Shown here: positions 1 to 6,050 of the stretch, piece after piece
Position numbering within the stretch: the stretch's first letter is position 1
Layout: each line of letters starts with the position of its first letter
Source of the DNA: Xanthobacteraceae bacterium
GTDB lineage: Bacteria > Pseudomonadota > Alphaproteobacteria > Rhizobiales > Xanthobacteraceae
Assembly: GCA_030039105.1 (NCBI GenBank)
Contig: JASHQO010000313.1
Coordinates: forward strand, 1-9,707
Direction: 5' to 3'
Length of the DNA stretch: 9,707 bases
Position numbers and translations under genes: made by a program
The notes under the pieces: generated by a model
Told to the model about the DNA's origin: nothing
What the model saw: the letters and a program-made list of their open reading frames with translations, nothing else
The model's database searches: none

Positions 1-2496
1 GTTGATCGCCGCGGTGCTCTTGGTGATGGTGTCGCTCGACGCCGCCGTGCTCTTGCCGAGCGTATCGCTGGCCGCGGCGGCGCTCTTGCTGATGGTATCG
101 CTCAGCGTCGCGGCGCTGCGGTTGAGGCCTTCCACCGCCGCCATGCTGGCCGCGGTGCTCTTGCCCAGCGCCTCGGTGGTGCTGGTGGCAAGCTGGACAA
201 GCTGCCGCTCGGCGTTGCCGGTGTTGATCTTGATCGCGTCGGACAGCTCCCTGACGCGGGTGTCGAGCAGGTCGCCGGCGGTGCGGCTGCGCTCTTCGAG
301 TTGCTGGGTGGCGGCTTCGGTGCGGCCGACCAGAAGCTGCTCGAGCTGGCCGATGCGGCCGTCGAGCGTGTTGGCCACTTCGATGGCGCGGCCGCCCAGC
401 GTCTTGTCGATATTGGCGATGCGCGCGCCGACCGAGTCGGACAGATGCGCGGCGCGGGTGTCGATCAAGGTGGTGACGTCGGTGATGCGGCGGTCGAGCG
501 CGGTGACGACCTCCTTGCCGCCTTCGGCCAGCGTCTTGGCGATGTCCATGACCCGGCCGGACAGCGCATCGGTCAGGGTCTGGGTGCGGCCGTCGAGCGC
601 TTCCTGGAAGCGCGCCAGGCGCTGGTCGAGCGAGGTGGTGACCTCGCCGGCCTTGGCGGTGACGCGGTTGTCGAAGCTCTCGACATAGCCGCGCATCGAC
701 TCCGACACGTCCTGGGTGCGCGCGCCGAGCCGCTCGACCAGTTCCGAGCCGTAGGTCTTCACGGTGCGGTCGAATTCGGCGAGGTGGCGGGTGATGAGGT
801 TGCCGAGCGTCGCCGAATCGCGACCGATCTTCTCGCCGAGCTCGGCGCCGGAATGATTGAACACGTTCTCGAACGCGGCGAGCCGCGTCGCCAGCATGTC
901 CTTCATGGCGTCGCTGCGGGTCGCCACCGTTTCTTCGAACGCGGCGAGCCGGGTCGACAGCATGTCCTTCATGGCGTCGCCGCGCGTCGCCACCGTGCCG
1001 ACGAACTGCTCGACGCTGTCGCGCAGCGAATCGGTCACGCCGGTCGAGCGCGCGATCAGCGCCTCGGTGATGCGGTCGCCGGTCTGCTCGAGCTTGTTGG
1101 CGACTTCGGTGCCGCGCAGATTGAGATCGAGGATCAGCGATTCGCCGGACGCCTTGAGCGTCGAATTGACCTCGTCGGCCCGCGTCGCGATGGTCTCGGC
1201 GAGCTGGCTCGACGTGTCGATGATGGCGTCGGACAATTCCTGGGCGCGCCCGGAGACCAGATCGGCGACCTCCTGCGAGCGGCCGATCATCAGGTCGACG
1301 ATGGCGAGCGACTTTTCGGAAAAATTCTCGGCGACATGATTGAGCCGGTCGGTCATCATGTCTTCGAGGCCGGTGACGATGTCGGCGAAATCCTGGCCGA
1401 CGTGATCGGTCTTGAAGTTCAGGTTGGCGGTGAGCTGATCGCTCGCGGTGGCGATGGCGCGCGTGGTCTCGTCGCTGGCGTTCTCGAGCCGGGACAGCAG
1501 ATCGCCGCCGCGCACGGAAAGCTGCTGGATCATGCTGTCGCCGACCTGGCCAAGCGCCAGCGTGATGTGCTCGCCCTTTTCGGCGAGCGAATGGGTGATG
1601 CGTTGCGCCGCCTCGTTGACCTGCTGGCCGACCAGGTCGCTGATGGTGGAGAGGTCCTGGGTGAGGTCGATGTGGACGTTGTTGATGGCGGAGCGCACCT
1701 GCTCGGCCTGGGCGACCAGCGTGTCGCGCTGGTTGGTCAGATCCTGCAGCAGCCCGCGGATGCGGACTTCGTTGTCGCTGTAGGTGCGTTCGAGCGCCGC
1801 GACCTCGTTCTGCACCAGCGTCTCGAGCTCGCCGGCGCGCGCCAGCGCCCGCTCGACGCCGTCGCCCATGGCGGCGACCTCGCGGCGGATCGCCTGCCCG
1901 ACCGTGACGATGGAATCCCGCGCCACGCTTTCCGGCTCGGCGAGCCGCATGGCGACCTGCGCCATCGATTGGGTGATCAGGCGCAGCTCCTGGGCGCGCC
2001 ACGCCATGTGCGCGATGCCGAAGAAGAAGATGACGGGCAACAGCGCCGCGGCGCCGAGACCGATCATCATCGCAGCCGGCGAATGGCCGGTGTTGAAGTC
2101 GGAAAGGTAAGCCCACGCCAGCGCCAGGCAGCCGACGATCCAGACCGCCGAAAACACCGCGGCGAAGAAATACGACGTGCGCGCCGGGCGATTTTGCAGC
2201 GCCTGCAGGATGCGGCCGACCGCTTGCCGGTCGTCATTGGCGGGCCGGAAATCCCGCCGCTCGGCGGCCGGGCGGCCGCCGATGTCGTCGAGATCGGTTG
2301 CTTCGTCGAACGCGGGCGTCGCCGGCTCGGTATGAGCGAGCGCCTCGTCATGGGCCGGCGGCGGAACGATGCCATCTTGCGGTTGCGCCGCGTCGCGCTC
2401 CTGGCGGTCCTCGTCGTCGCGGACGTTGAGCGCCTCCTGGATCGCCGACAGGGCTGCTTCCGTCGGGTCAATCGTTCGTTTCGAGTAGTTCGCCAT
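1..2496 (-). CDS. Giant two-TM coiled-coil/apolipoprotein-like membrane protein (N-terminal part)
   Basis: The minus strand is open from an ATG at 2496 to the window edge, giving 832 residues; the C-terminus is missing. Residues 1-105 are acidic, charged and probably cytoplasmic. Two hydrophobic helices follow at about 108-131 and 141-163, joined by a short loop. From about 165 onward there are no prolines or hydrophobic blocks, only Ala/Thr/Asp/Glu/Leu-rich helical sequence with recurring segments such as TRLAAFE, typical of extended coiled coils. A 22-residue unit is tandemly duplicated at 501-544, and an 11-residue unit occurs three times at 798-830. Such proteins from rhizobia are annotated as apolipoprotein A1/A4/E-like, kinesin-like or chromosome-segregation-ATPase-like because of composition; I see no ATP-binding motif in the visible part. 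The ATG has a modest upstream GAGG about 8 bases away, and an in-frame stop lies near 2608. A structural or envelope-spanning role is inference. The function is unknown. Confidence 0.85.
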   Translation of the reverse strand, partial: MANYSKRTIDPTEAALSAIQEALNVRDDEDRQERDAAQPQDGIVPPPAHDEALAHTEPATPAFDEATDLDDIGGRPAAERRDFRPANDDRQAVGRILQALQNRPARTSYFFAAVFSAVWIVGCLALAWAYLSDFNTGHSPAAMMIGLGAAALLPVIFFFGIAHMAWRAQELRLITQSMAQVAMRLAEPESVARDSIVTVGQAIRREVAAMGDGVERALARAGELETLVQNEVAALERTYSDNEVRIRGLLQDLTNQRDTLVAQAEQVRSAINNVHIDLTQDLSTISDLVGQQVNEAAQRITHSLAEKGEHITLALGQVGDSMIQQLSVRGGDLLSRLENASDETTRAIATASDQLTANLNFKTDHVGQDFADIVTGLEDMMTDRLNHVAENFSEKSLAIVDLMIGRSQEVADLVSGRAQELSDAIIDTSSQLAETIATRADEVNSTLKASGESLILDLNLRGTEVANKLEQTGDRITEALIARSTGVTDSLRDSVEQFVGTVATRGDAMKDMLSTRLAAFEETVATRSDAMKDMLATRLAAFENVFNHSGAELGEKIGRDSATLGNLITRHLAEFDRTVKTYGSELVERLGARTQDVSESMRGYVESFDNRVTAKAGEVTTSLDQRLARFQEALDGRTQTLTDALSGRVMDIAKTLAEGGKEVVTALDRRITDVTTLIDTRAAHLSDSVGARIANIDKTLGGRAIEVANTLDGRIGQLEQLLVGRTEAATQQLEERSRTAGDLLDTRVRELSDAIKINTGNAERQLVQLATSTTEALGKSTAASMAAVEGLNRSAATLSDTISKSAAAASDTLGKSTAASSDTITKSTAAIN
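7..105 (-). repeat. Three 33-bp (11-residue) tandem repeats in the giant coiled-coil gene
   Basis: Residues 798-830 of the giant protein consist of three consecutive 11-residue units, LSDTISKSAAA, ASDTLGKSTAA and SSDTITKSTAA. The next two residues start to leave the window, so the array may continue further left. The units share the pattern SDT-hydrophobic-x-KS-x-AA. The 11-residue period differs from a canonical heptad and suggests a right-handed or weakly twisted helical bundle (inference). Confidence 0.8.
865..996 (-). repeat. Two tandem 66-bp units encoding a duplicated 22-residue segment
   Basis: Positions 931-996 and 865-930 are near-identical 66-bp units inside the giant coiled-coil gene. 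They encode residues 501-522 and 523-544, each beginning TVATR and containing the shared core DAMKDML followed by TRLAAFE. The few differences include Gly/Ser after TVATR and Ser/Ala after DML. A 22-residue period equals two 11-residue helical repeats, as in apolipoprotein-like helices, so the duplication keeps the helix in register. It looks like a fairly recent unequal duplication. Confidence 0.85.
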
Positions 2497-2960
2497 CGGC
2501 GTCGCCTCGCGTGTTACGCTGGACCAGGGCGGCAGGCACAGTTCCTGCCGCACCACGAGCGCGTGATCGGGTCGATCCTCATCGGGCACTCTGGGGCTCC
2601 CCAGCCCTCACGTCATAGTGCCGTTGCCCATCCTATCGGTCTGGCGCATCGAAAAAAACCGGGACGGTAACGTCCCTTTAATCATCGTTAACGCTTCAGA
2701 CACCATATTTGCAGTTTGTGTCCGCCCCGGTCGGACTTGTCATTCTGGGGCCCCAAATTGGGCCGTCTTGGGGCCGATGCGGCCGTTTTCCCGCGTTTCC
2801 CCCGGACGCCGGCCGTAGCTCTTTAAGCCATTTCTTACCACCGGGGCGAAGCGGCCCTGTTCCGGGGTCGGCGGAACGCCCCCGATTCACTCCGTCTTCG
2901 TCCTTTGCGGTGCAGATTTCGCCTCCAAAACAAGAAGATCGGCTCGCAGGGGAGCGCGTC
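2497..2960. other. 464-base divergent intergenic region with several inverted repeats
   Basis: This gap separates the minus-strand giant gene from the plus-strand Hpt gene, so it must hold both promoters unless either is transcribed from further away. Visible elements are a perfect CTGGGG/CCCCAG inverted repeat with a 2-base centre at 2591-2604, the terminator-like hairpin at 2652-2676 (listed separately), and a TGGGGCCCCA palindrome at 2746-2755 with a further TTGGGGCC at 2769-2776. Short open frames cross the region, including one on the minus strand from 2962, but they have proline/arginine-rich, family-less translations and no good ribosome site. I could not identify a convincing -35/-10 pair for either gene. 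Confidence 0.6.
2652..2676 (-). terminator. Intrinsic-terminator-like hairpin reading leftward, upstream of the giant gene
   Basis: Read on the minus strand, GGGACG, a TTAC loop and CGTCCC form a perfect 6-bp stem, followed by GG and seven T residues, close to a textbook rho-independent terminator. On the plus strand the same stem carries a GTAA loop (a GNRA tetraloop) and is followed only by TTTAAT, so it is weaker in that direction. No minus-strand gene ends here. It therefore either ends a short leftward RNA begun within 2680-2960, attenuates the leader of the giant gene, or insulates that gene from antisense transcription. Confidence 0.5.
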
Positions 2961-3371
2961 ATGATCGCATCGACTGCACCGGGTGCCGCCGGCGCCCCCG
3001 GTCAGGACCGCAATCCGGCCGCCATCGACGAGGACCATCTCGGGCGCATGACGCTCGGCGACCGCAAGCTCGAGCGCGAAGTGCTGGAAATCTTCGTGCG
3101 GCAGACCGTCATCATGCTCGAGCGCATCGCCGGCGCCGAGCCGGCGCTGGCGGCGGCGACGGCGCATACCCTCAACGGCTCGGCACGCGGCATCGGCGCC
3201 TGGCGGGTGGCGCAGGCCGCGGAACGGCTGGAGCGCGCGGCACGCGAAAACGCCGCGGAGCTCGATCGGGCGGTGGAGGAGCTCAAGGCCGCGACCGTCG
3301 AGGCCACCGCGGCGATTGCGACGCGCCTCGACCGCGGCTGGCGCGACCGCTGCGCCCGGAAACGGCGCTGA
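2961..3371 (+). CDS. Stand-alone Hpt (histidine phosphotransfer) domain protein
   Basis: The product is 136 residues, the usual size of a single-domain histidine phosphotransfer protein that relays phosphate between response-regulator receiver domains in a cytoplasmic phosphorelay. The helical bundle is recognisable. HTLNGSARGIGA at 69-80 matches the Hpt core around the phospho-acceptor, with His69 as the likely site; it is followed by the amphipathic helix AQAAERLERAARE and a C-terminal helix ending in a basic tail. Position 72 (His+3) is Asn, where Hpt domains usually have Lys. The ATG at 2961 is preceded by a strong AGGGGAG ribosome site 6-7 bases away. A TTG 84 codons upstream in frame is unlikely because the extension is proline-rich and unlike the family. 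No kinase or response regulator is adjacent, so its partners are unknown. It is divergent from the giant coiled-coil gene. Confidence 0.8.
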   Translation: MIASTAPGAAGAPGQDRNPAAIDEDHLGRMTLGDRKLEREVLEIFVRQTVIMLERIAGAEPALAAATAHTLNGSARGIGAWRVAQAAERLERAARENAAELDRAVEELKAATVEATAAIATRLDRGWRDRCARKRR

Positions 3372-3424
3372 CGCCGTCGCGTTTCCGCACTGGCGTCGTA
3401 CGGCGCAAAGCAATAGATAGGGGC

Positions 3425-3449
3425 GGCCGGCGCGCTGCCGGCTATTTTC
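3425..3449 (+). terminator. Terminator-like hairpin after the Hpt gene
   Basis: GCCGGC at 3426-3431 and GCCGGC at 3437-3442 form a 6-bp GC stem with a 5-base GCGCT loop; a G-T pair can extend it. A TATTTT stretch follows at once. It lies 54 bases past the Hpt stop and about 43 bases before the ferredoxin start, so it could end Hpt transcription or form a 5' leader hairpin of the ferredoxin message. Confidence 0.45.
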
Positions 3450-3485
3450 CCGCTCCGCTTTCCGCCTTCCGGTTCGCATTTCTCC

Positions 3486-3806
3486 ATGGTCAAGATCACG
3501 TTCATCGATACCGCCGGCACCGCGCGCACGGTCGAAGGCGAAGTCGGCTCGACCGTCATGGAGACGGCGATCAAGAACGGCGTGCCCGGCATTGAGGCGG
3601 AATGCGGCGGCGCCTGCGCCTGCTCGACCTGTCACGTCTATATCGAGGAGGCGTGGCGCGAGAAGGTCGGCGAGCCGGCGCCGATGGAAGAGGACATGCT
3701 CGACTTCGCCTTCGAGGTGAAGCCGAGCTCGCGGCTGTCGTGCCAGATCAAGGTTACCGAGAATCTCGACGGCCTGACGGTGCGAACTCCGGAGCGGCAG
3801 GCGTAG
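3486..3806 (+). CDS. [2Fe-2S] ferredoxin, adrenodoxin/ISC type
   Basis: The product is 106 residues, typical of vertebrate-type plant-fold [2Fe-2S] ferredoxins (adrenodoxin, putidaredoxin, rhizobial FdxB/FdVI). The four cluster ligands are Cys40, Cys46, Cys49 and Cys86, with spacing C-x5-C-x2-C-x36-C, matching adrenodoxin exactly. Cys44 is an additional, non-ligand cysteine. The acidic stretch EEDMLDFAFE at 68-77 matches the adrenodoxin partner-docking region. It is a soluble one-electron carrier; its acceptor (a P450, Fe-S assembly or another oxygenase) cannot be told from this window. The next gene, a ferredoxin-NADP reductase in the same direction after 157 bases, is the likely electron donor. 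From memory, Rhodopseudomonas palustris has a comparable ferredoxin and reductase close together. The ATG is set by the start of the first beta strand (MVKITFID); no clear Shine-Dalgarno precedes it, which is odd next to the Hpt and prp genes. Confidence 0.93.
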   Translation: MVKITFIDTAGTARTVEGEVGSTVMETAIKNGVPGIEAECGGACACSTCHVYIEEAWREKVGEPAPMEEDMLDFAFEVKPSSRLSCQIKVTENLDGLTVRTPERQA

Positions 3807-3963
3807 CTGGCACGAATCGGCGCTTTGCTAGAACGAAATCCGGTAAACATGCGCAAAGAACAGGATTTCCGTCTCTTCCCCTGTTGCGGCGAGCACGCTA
3901 GACACGGGCCCACATCAACAAAACACCACCCGACACAGCCATTAAGACGAGCCGCATACGATC

Positions 3964-5007
3964 ATGAGTGAACCCATCAAAACCGACGTTGTCATTATCG
4001 GCGCGGGCCCGGTCGGCCTGTTCGCCGTGTTCGAGCTCGGCCTGCTCGACATGAAATGTCATCTCATCGATATCCTCGACAAGATCGGCGGCCAGTGCGC
4101 CGAGCTTTATCCGGAGAAGCCGATCTACGACATTCCCGGCGTGCCCTATACCAGCGCGCAAGGCCTGGTCGACGCGCTGCTCCTTCAGATCAAAAACTTC
4201 AACGCGCAATTCCATCTGAGCGAGATGGTCGAGAAGGTGGAGAAGATCGGCGATCCGCTGTTCCGCATCACCACCGACCAGGGCAAGGTGTTCGAGTGCA
4301 AGGTCTTGGTCATCGCCGCCGGCGGCGGCTCGTTCCAGCCGAAGCGGCCGCCGATTCCCGGCATCGAGCCCTATGAAGGCAACACCGTGCACTACGCGGT
4401 GCGCAAGATGGAGAACTTTCGCGACAAGCGCATCCTGATCGTCGGCGGCGGCGACAGCGCGCTCGACTGGACGCTCAACCTGCAGCCGCTGGCGAAGAAG
4501 CTGACGCTGTGTCACCGCCGCAGCGAATTCCGCGCCGCGCCGGCCTCGGTCGGCAAGATGATGGCGCTGGTCGACGAGGGCAAAGTCGATCTCGTGGTCG
4601 GCCAGGTGACGGGCCTCACCGGCGCCGACGGCAAGCTCGAGAAAGCCACCATCAAGAAGAACGACGGCGCCATGGCCGACGTCGCATGCGACGCCATGCT
4701 GCCGTTCTTCGGCCTGACCATGAAGCTCGGCCCGGTCGCCGATTGGGGCTTTGAGCTCAAGAACAACGAATACATTCCGGTCGACACCGAAGCCTTCGAG
4801 ACCAGCGTGCCCGGCATCTTCGCCATCGGCGACATCAACTGGTATCCGGGAAAGCTCAAGCTGATCCTGTCCGGCTTCCACGAAGGCGCGCTGATGGCGC
4901 AGAAGGCCTATCACTACATCTATCCCGACAAGCGCCTGGTGTTTCAGTACACCACGTCCTCGACCAGCCTGCAGAGGAAGCTTGGCGTCGCGCCGGTGCC
5001 GCGGTGA
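3964..5007 (+). CDS. Ferredoxin--NADP(+) reductase, thioredoxin-reductase-like type
   Basis: The 347-residue flavoprotein transfers electrons between NADPH and ferredoxin through FAD. The FAD-binding GAGPVG is at 13-18, the NADPH-binding GGGDSA at 161-166 with the 2'-phosphate-binding HRR at 184-186, and the second FAD motif GIFAIGD at 284-290. It has the two-nucleotide-domain fold of thioredoxin reductase but no CxxC active-site pair, which marks it as the homodimeric FNR type (Bacillus YumC, Chlorobium and Rhodopseudomonas FNR). Tyr49 and the C-terminal FQYTTSSTSLQRKLGV segment (327-342) fit the FAD-stacking residues and C-terminal tail of that class. Length is as expected. The 157-base gap after the ferredoxin holds a 7-bp inverted repeat (GAAATCC 3835-3841 / GGATTTC 3863-3869) and may carry its own promoter. 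The ribosome site is weak (GACGAG). EC 1.18.1.2 is expected. Confidence 0.93.
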   Translation: MSEPIKTDVVIIGAGPVGLFAVFELGLLDMKCHLIDILDKIGGQCAELYPEKPIYDIPGVPYTSAQGLVDALLLQIKNFNAQFHLSEMVEKVEKIGDPLFRITTDQGKVFECKVLVIAAGGGSFQPKRPPIPGIEPYEGNTVHYAVRKMENFRDKRILIVGGGDSALDWTLNLQPLAKKLTLCHRRSEFRAAPASVGKMMALVDEGKVDLVVGQVTGLTGADGKLEKATIKKNDGAMADVACDAMLPFFGLTMKLGPVADWGFELKNNEYIPVDTEAFETSVPGIFAIGDINWYPGKLKLILSGFHEGALMAQKAYHYIYPDKRLVFQYTTSSTSLQRKLGVAPVPR

Positions 5008-5075
5008 GCGGATCGCAACGATCGTGCCGCACGCTCCGCCCTCTCAGCGCGCGCGGCCGCGTGCGGGGAGACGGC

Positions 5076-5097
5076 GCGTTGCCGCAACGCTGAGCTT
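5076..5097 (+). terminator. Possible weak terminator after the ferredoxin reductase
   Basis: GCGTTG (5076-5081), a CCG loop and CAACGC (5085-5090) form a tight 6-bp hairpin followed by TGAGCTTT, with only a short T run. A larger 8-bp stem, CCGCACGC (5027-5034) with GCGTGCGG (5059-5066), lies just upstream. Together they could end the ferredoxin reductase transcript, but neither has a good U-tract. Confidence 0.25.
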
Positions 5098-5158
5098 TAC
5101 GGGACAATCTCCGCCCTGCTGCGCCGCCGAAGCTGGCTGGCGTCGATAGCCCACATCG

Positions 5159-5187
5159 GCTAATGCGAACGGCAGCTAATGCGAACG
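5159..5187. repeat. 13-bp direct repeat upstream of cobF
   Basis: GCTAATGCGAACG occurs at 5159-5171 and again at 5175-5187, with a period of 16 bases, 42 bases before the chosen cobF start. It may be a small duplication or a pair of protein-binding sites. I see no cobalamin-riboswitch B12-box in this leader. Confidence 0.6.
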
Positions 5188-5228
5188 TCGCGTCCCTGGC
5201 GGTCGCGCCTCGCAGACGGGCTAAGGCC

Positions 5229-5990
5229 ATGAGAAAAGTCTTCGTTATCGGCATCGGCGCGGGCAATCCCGACTATGTCACGGTCCAGGCAATCAACGCG
5301 CTCAACGAGGTCGATGTGTTTTTCATCATGGACAAGGGGCATGAGAAGGAAGACCTCCTCCGTCTGCGAAAGGAAATCTGCGAGCGATATGTAAAAAACA
5401 AATCATACAGGATCGTCGAGGCGGCCGACCCGCCGCGGGACCGGACGCCGGCGCGCTACGAGCCGGCGGTGCGGGCGTGGCACGCGCAACGCGCGGCGAT
5501 CTACGAGAAGCTGATCGGCGAAGAGATCGGCGAAGACGAATGCGGTGCATTTCTGGTCTGGGGCGACCCTTCCCTTTACGACAGCACTTTGCGGATCGTC
5601 GATCAGATTGTCGCCAGAGCGGCCGTCGCATTCGAATACGAGGTCATTCCCGGCATCAGCGCGATCCAGGCATTGGCGGCGAAACACAAGATTGCGCTCA
5701 ATCGGATCGGGCGATCCGTTCACATTACGACCGGCCGCAAGATTGCGGAGGGCCTGCCGGACAACATCGACGACGTCATCGTGATGCTCGATGCCGATTG
5801 TTCGTTCAAGGCGATCGAGGCCGCCGACATCGACATCTATTGGGGCGCTTACGTCGGCACCGAGGATGAAATTCTTGTCGCAGGAAACCTGCGCGAACTC
5901 AGGCATGACATTGAGCGGATGCGGGCCGAGGCCAAGGCGCGAAAGGGATGGATCATGGATACCTACCTTTTGCGAAGGCGCGACGCCTGA
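5229..5990 (+). CDS. cobF: Precorrin-6A synthase (deacetylating)
   Basis: The 253-residue product belongs to the SAM-dependent tetrapyrrole (corrin/porphyrin) methyltransferases. GIGAGNPDYVT at 8-18 is the N-terminal glycine-rich signature, WGDPSLYDST at 111-120 carries the conserved GDP, and IPGISAIQALAA at 140-151 is the PGIS segment of the SAM pocket. Overall sequence and length fit CobF, which methylates C-1 of precorrin-5 and releases acetate to give precorrin-6A (EC 2.1.1.152), a step specific to aerobic cobalamin synthesis. The ATG at 5229 puts the first beta strand (RKVFVIG) at the N-terminus as in the family. An in-frame ATG at 5163 would add 22 residues unlike the family. The AAGG before the ATG is very close, so the ribosome site is poor. 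No other cob gene is next to it. It runs convergently with prpC, with a 58-base gap. Confidence 0.92.
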   Translation: MRKVFVIGIGAGNPDYVTVQAINALNEVDVFFIMDKGHEKEDLLRLRKEICERYVKNKSYRIVEAADPPRDRTPARYEPAVRAWHAQRAAIYEKLIGEEIGEDECGAFLVWGDPSLYDSTLRIVDQIVARAAVAFEYEVIPGISAIQALAAKHKIALNRIGRSVHITTGRKIAEGLPDNIDDVIVMLDADCSFKAIEAADIDIYWGAYVGTEDEILVAGNLRELRHDIERMRAEAKARKGWIMDTYLLRRRDA

Positions 5991-6029
5991 GGCCGGCCCG
6001 CTTCGGCAAATGAGCGCGCAGCCCTTTTC

Positions 6030-6050
6030 GACAGTTGCCTGAGCATTGTC
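6030..6050. other. Imperfect inverted repeat at the convergent cobF/prpC ends
   Basis: GACAGT..TGC and GCA..TTGTC form an imperfect stem over the prpC stop codon between two convergent genes. Neither strand has a T run directly after the stem, so it is at best a weak bidirectional transcript end. Confidence 0.2.

Noticed and set aside
301..2670. A 789-codon open frame on the plus strand opposite the giant coiled-coil gene
   Set aside because: It is antisense to a minus-strand protein with clear TM helices, regular helical repeats and a sensible start. Its translation has no family features; it arises from strong GC-biased codon use.
2678..2692. Possible CtrA-like site, TTAA-N6-TTAAC
   Set aside because: The spacer is 6 rather than the consensus 7 bases, and a single near-match in an AT-richer patch is weak evidence.
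2705..2713. ATATTTGCA, resembling half of the prp operator
   Set aside because: It is a single incomplete box with no second copy at 9 or 12 bp, far from propionate genes.
2696..2962. An 88-codon minus-strand frame in the divergent intergenic region
   Set aside because: It has no ribosome site and no recognisable family, and its start overlaps the Hpt start codon. It is probably chance, though a leftward RNA in this area is not excluded.
2835..3635. A 266-codon minus-strand open frame across the Hpt and ferredoxin genes
   Set aside because: It overlaps two recognisable plus-strand genes and its translation is Arg/Ala-rich without motifs.
3898..4914. A 338-codon minus-strand open frame opposite the ferredoxin reductase
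   Set aside because: The plus strand encodes all FAD and NADPH motifs of the reductase; the antisense frame is a by-product of high GC third positions.
5008..5228. Possible cobalamin riboswitch upstream of cobF
   Set aside because: No B12-box-like sequence or the expected multi-stem layout could be found in the 221 bases.
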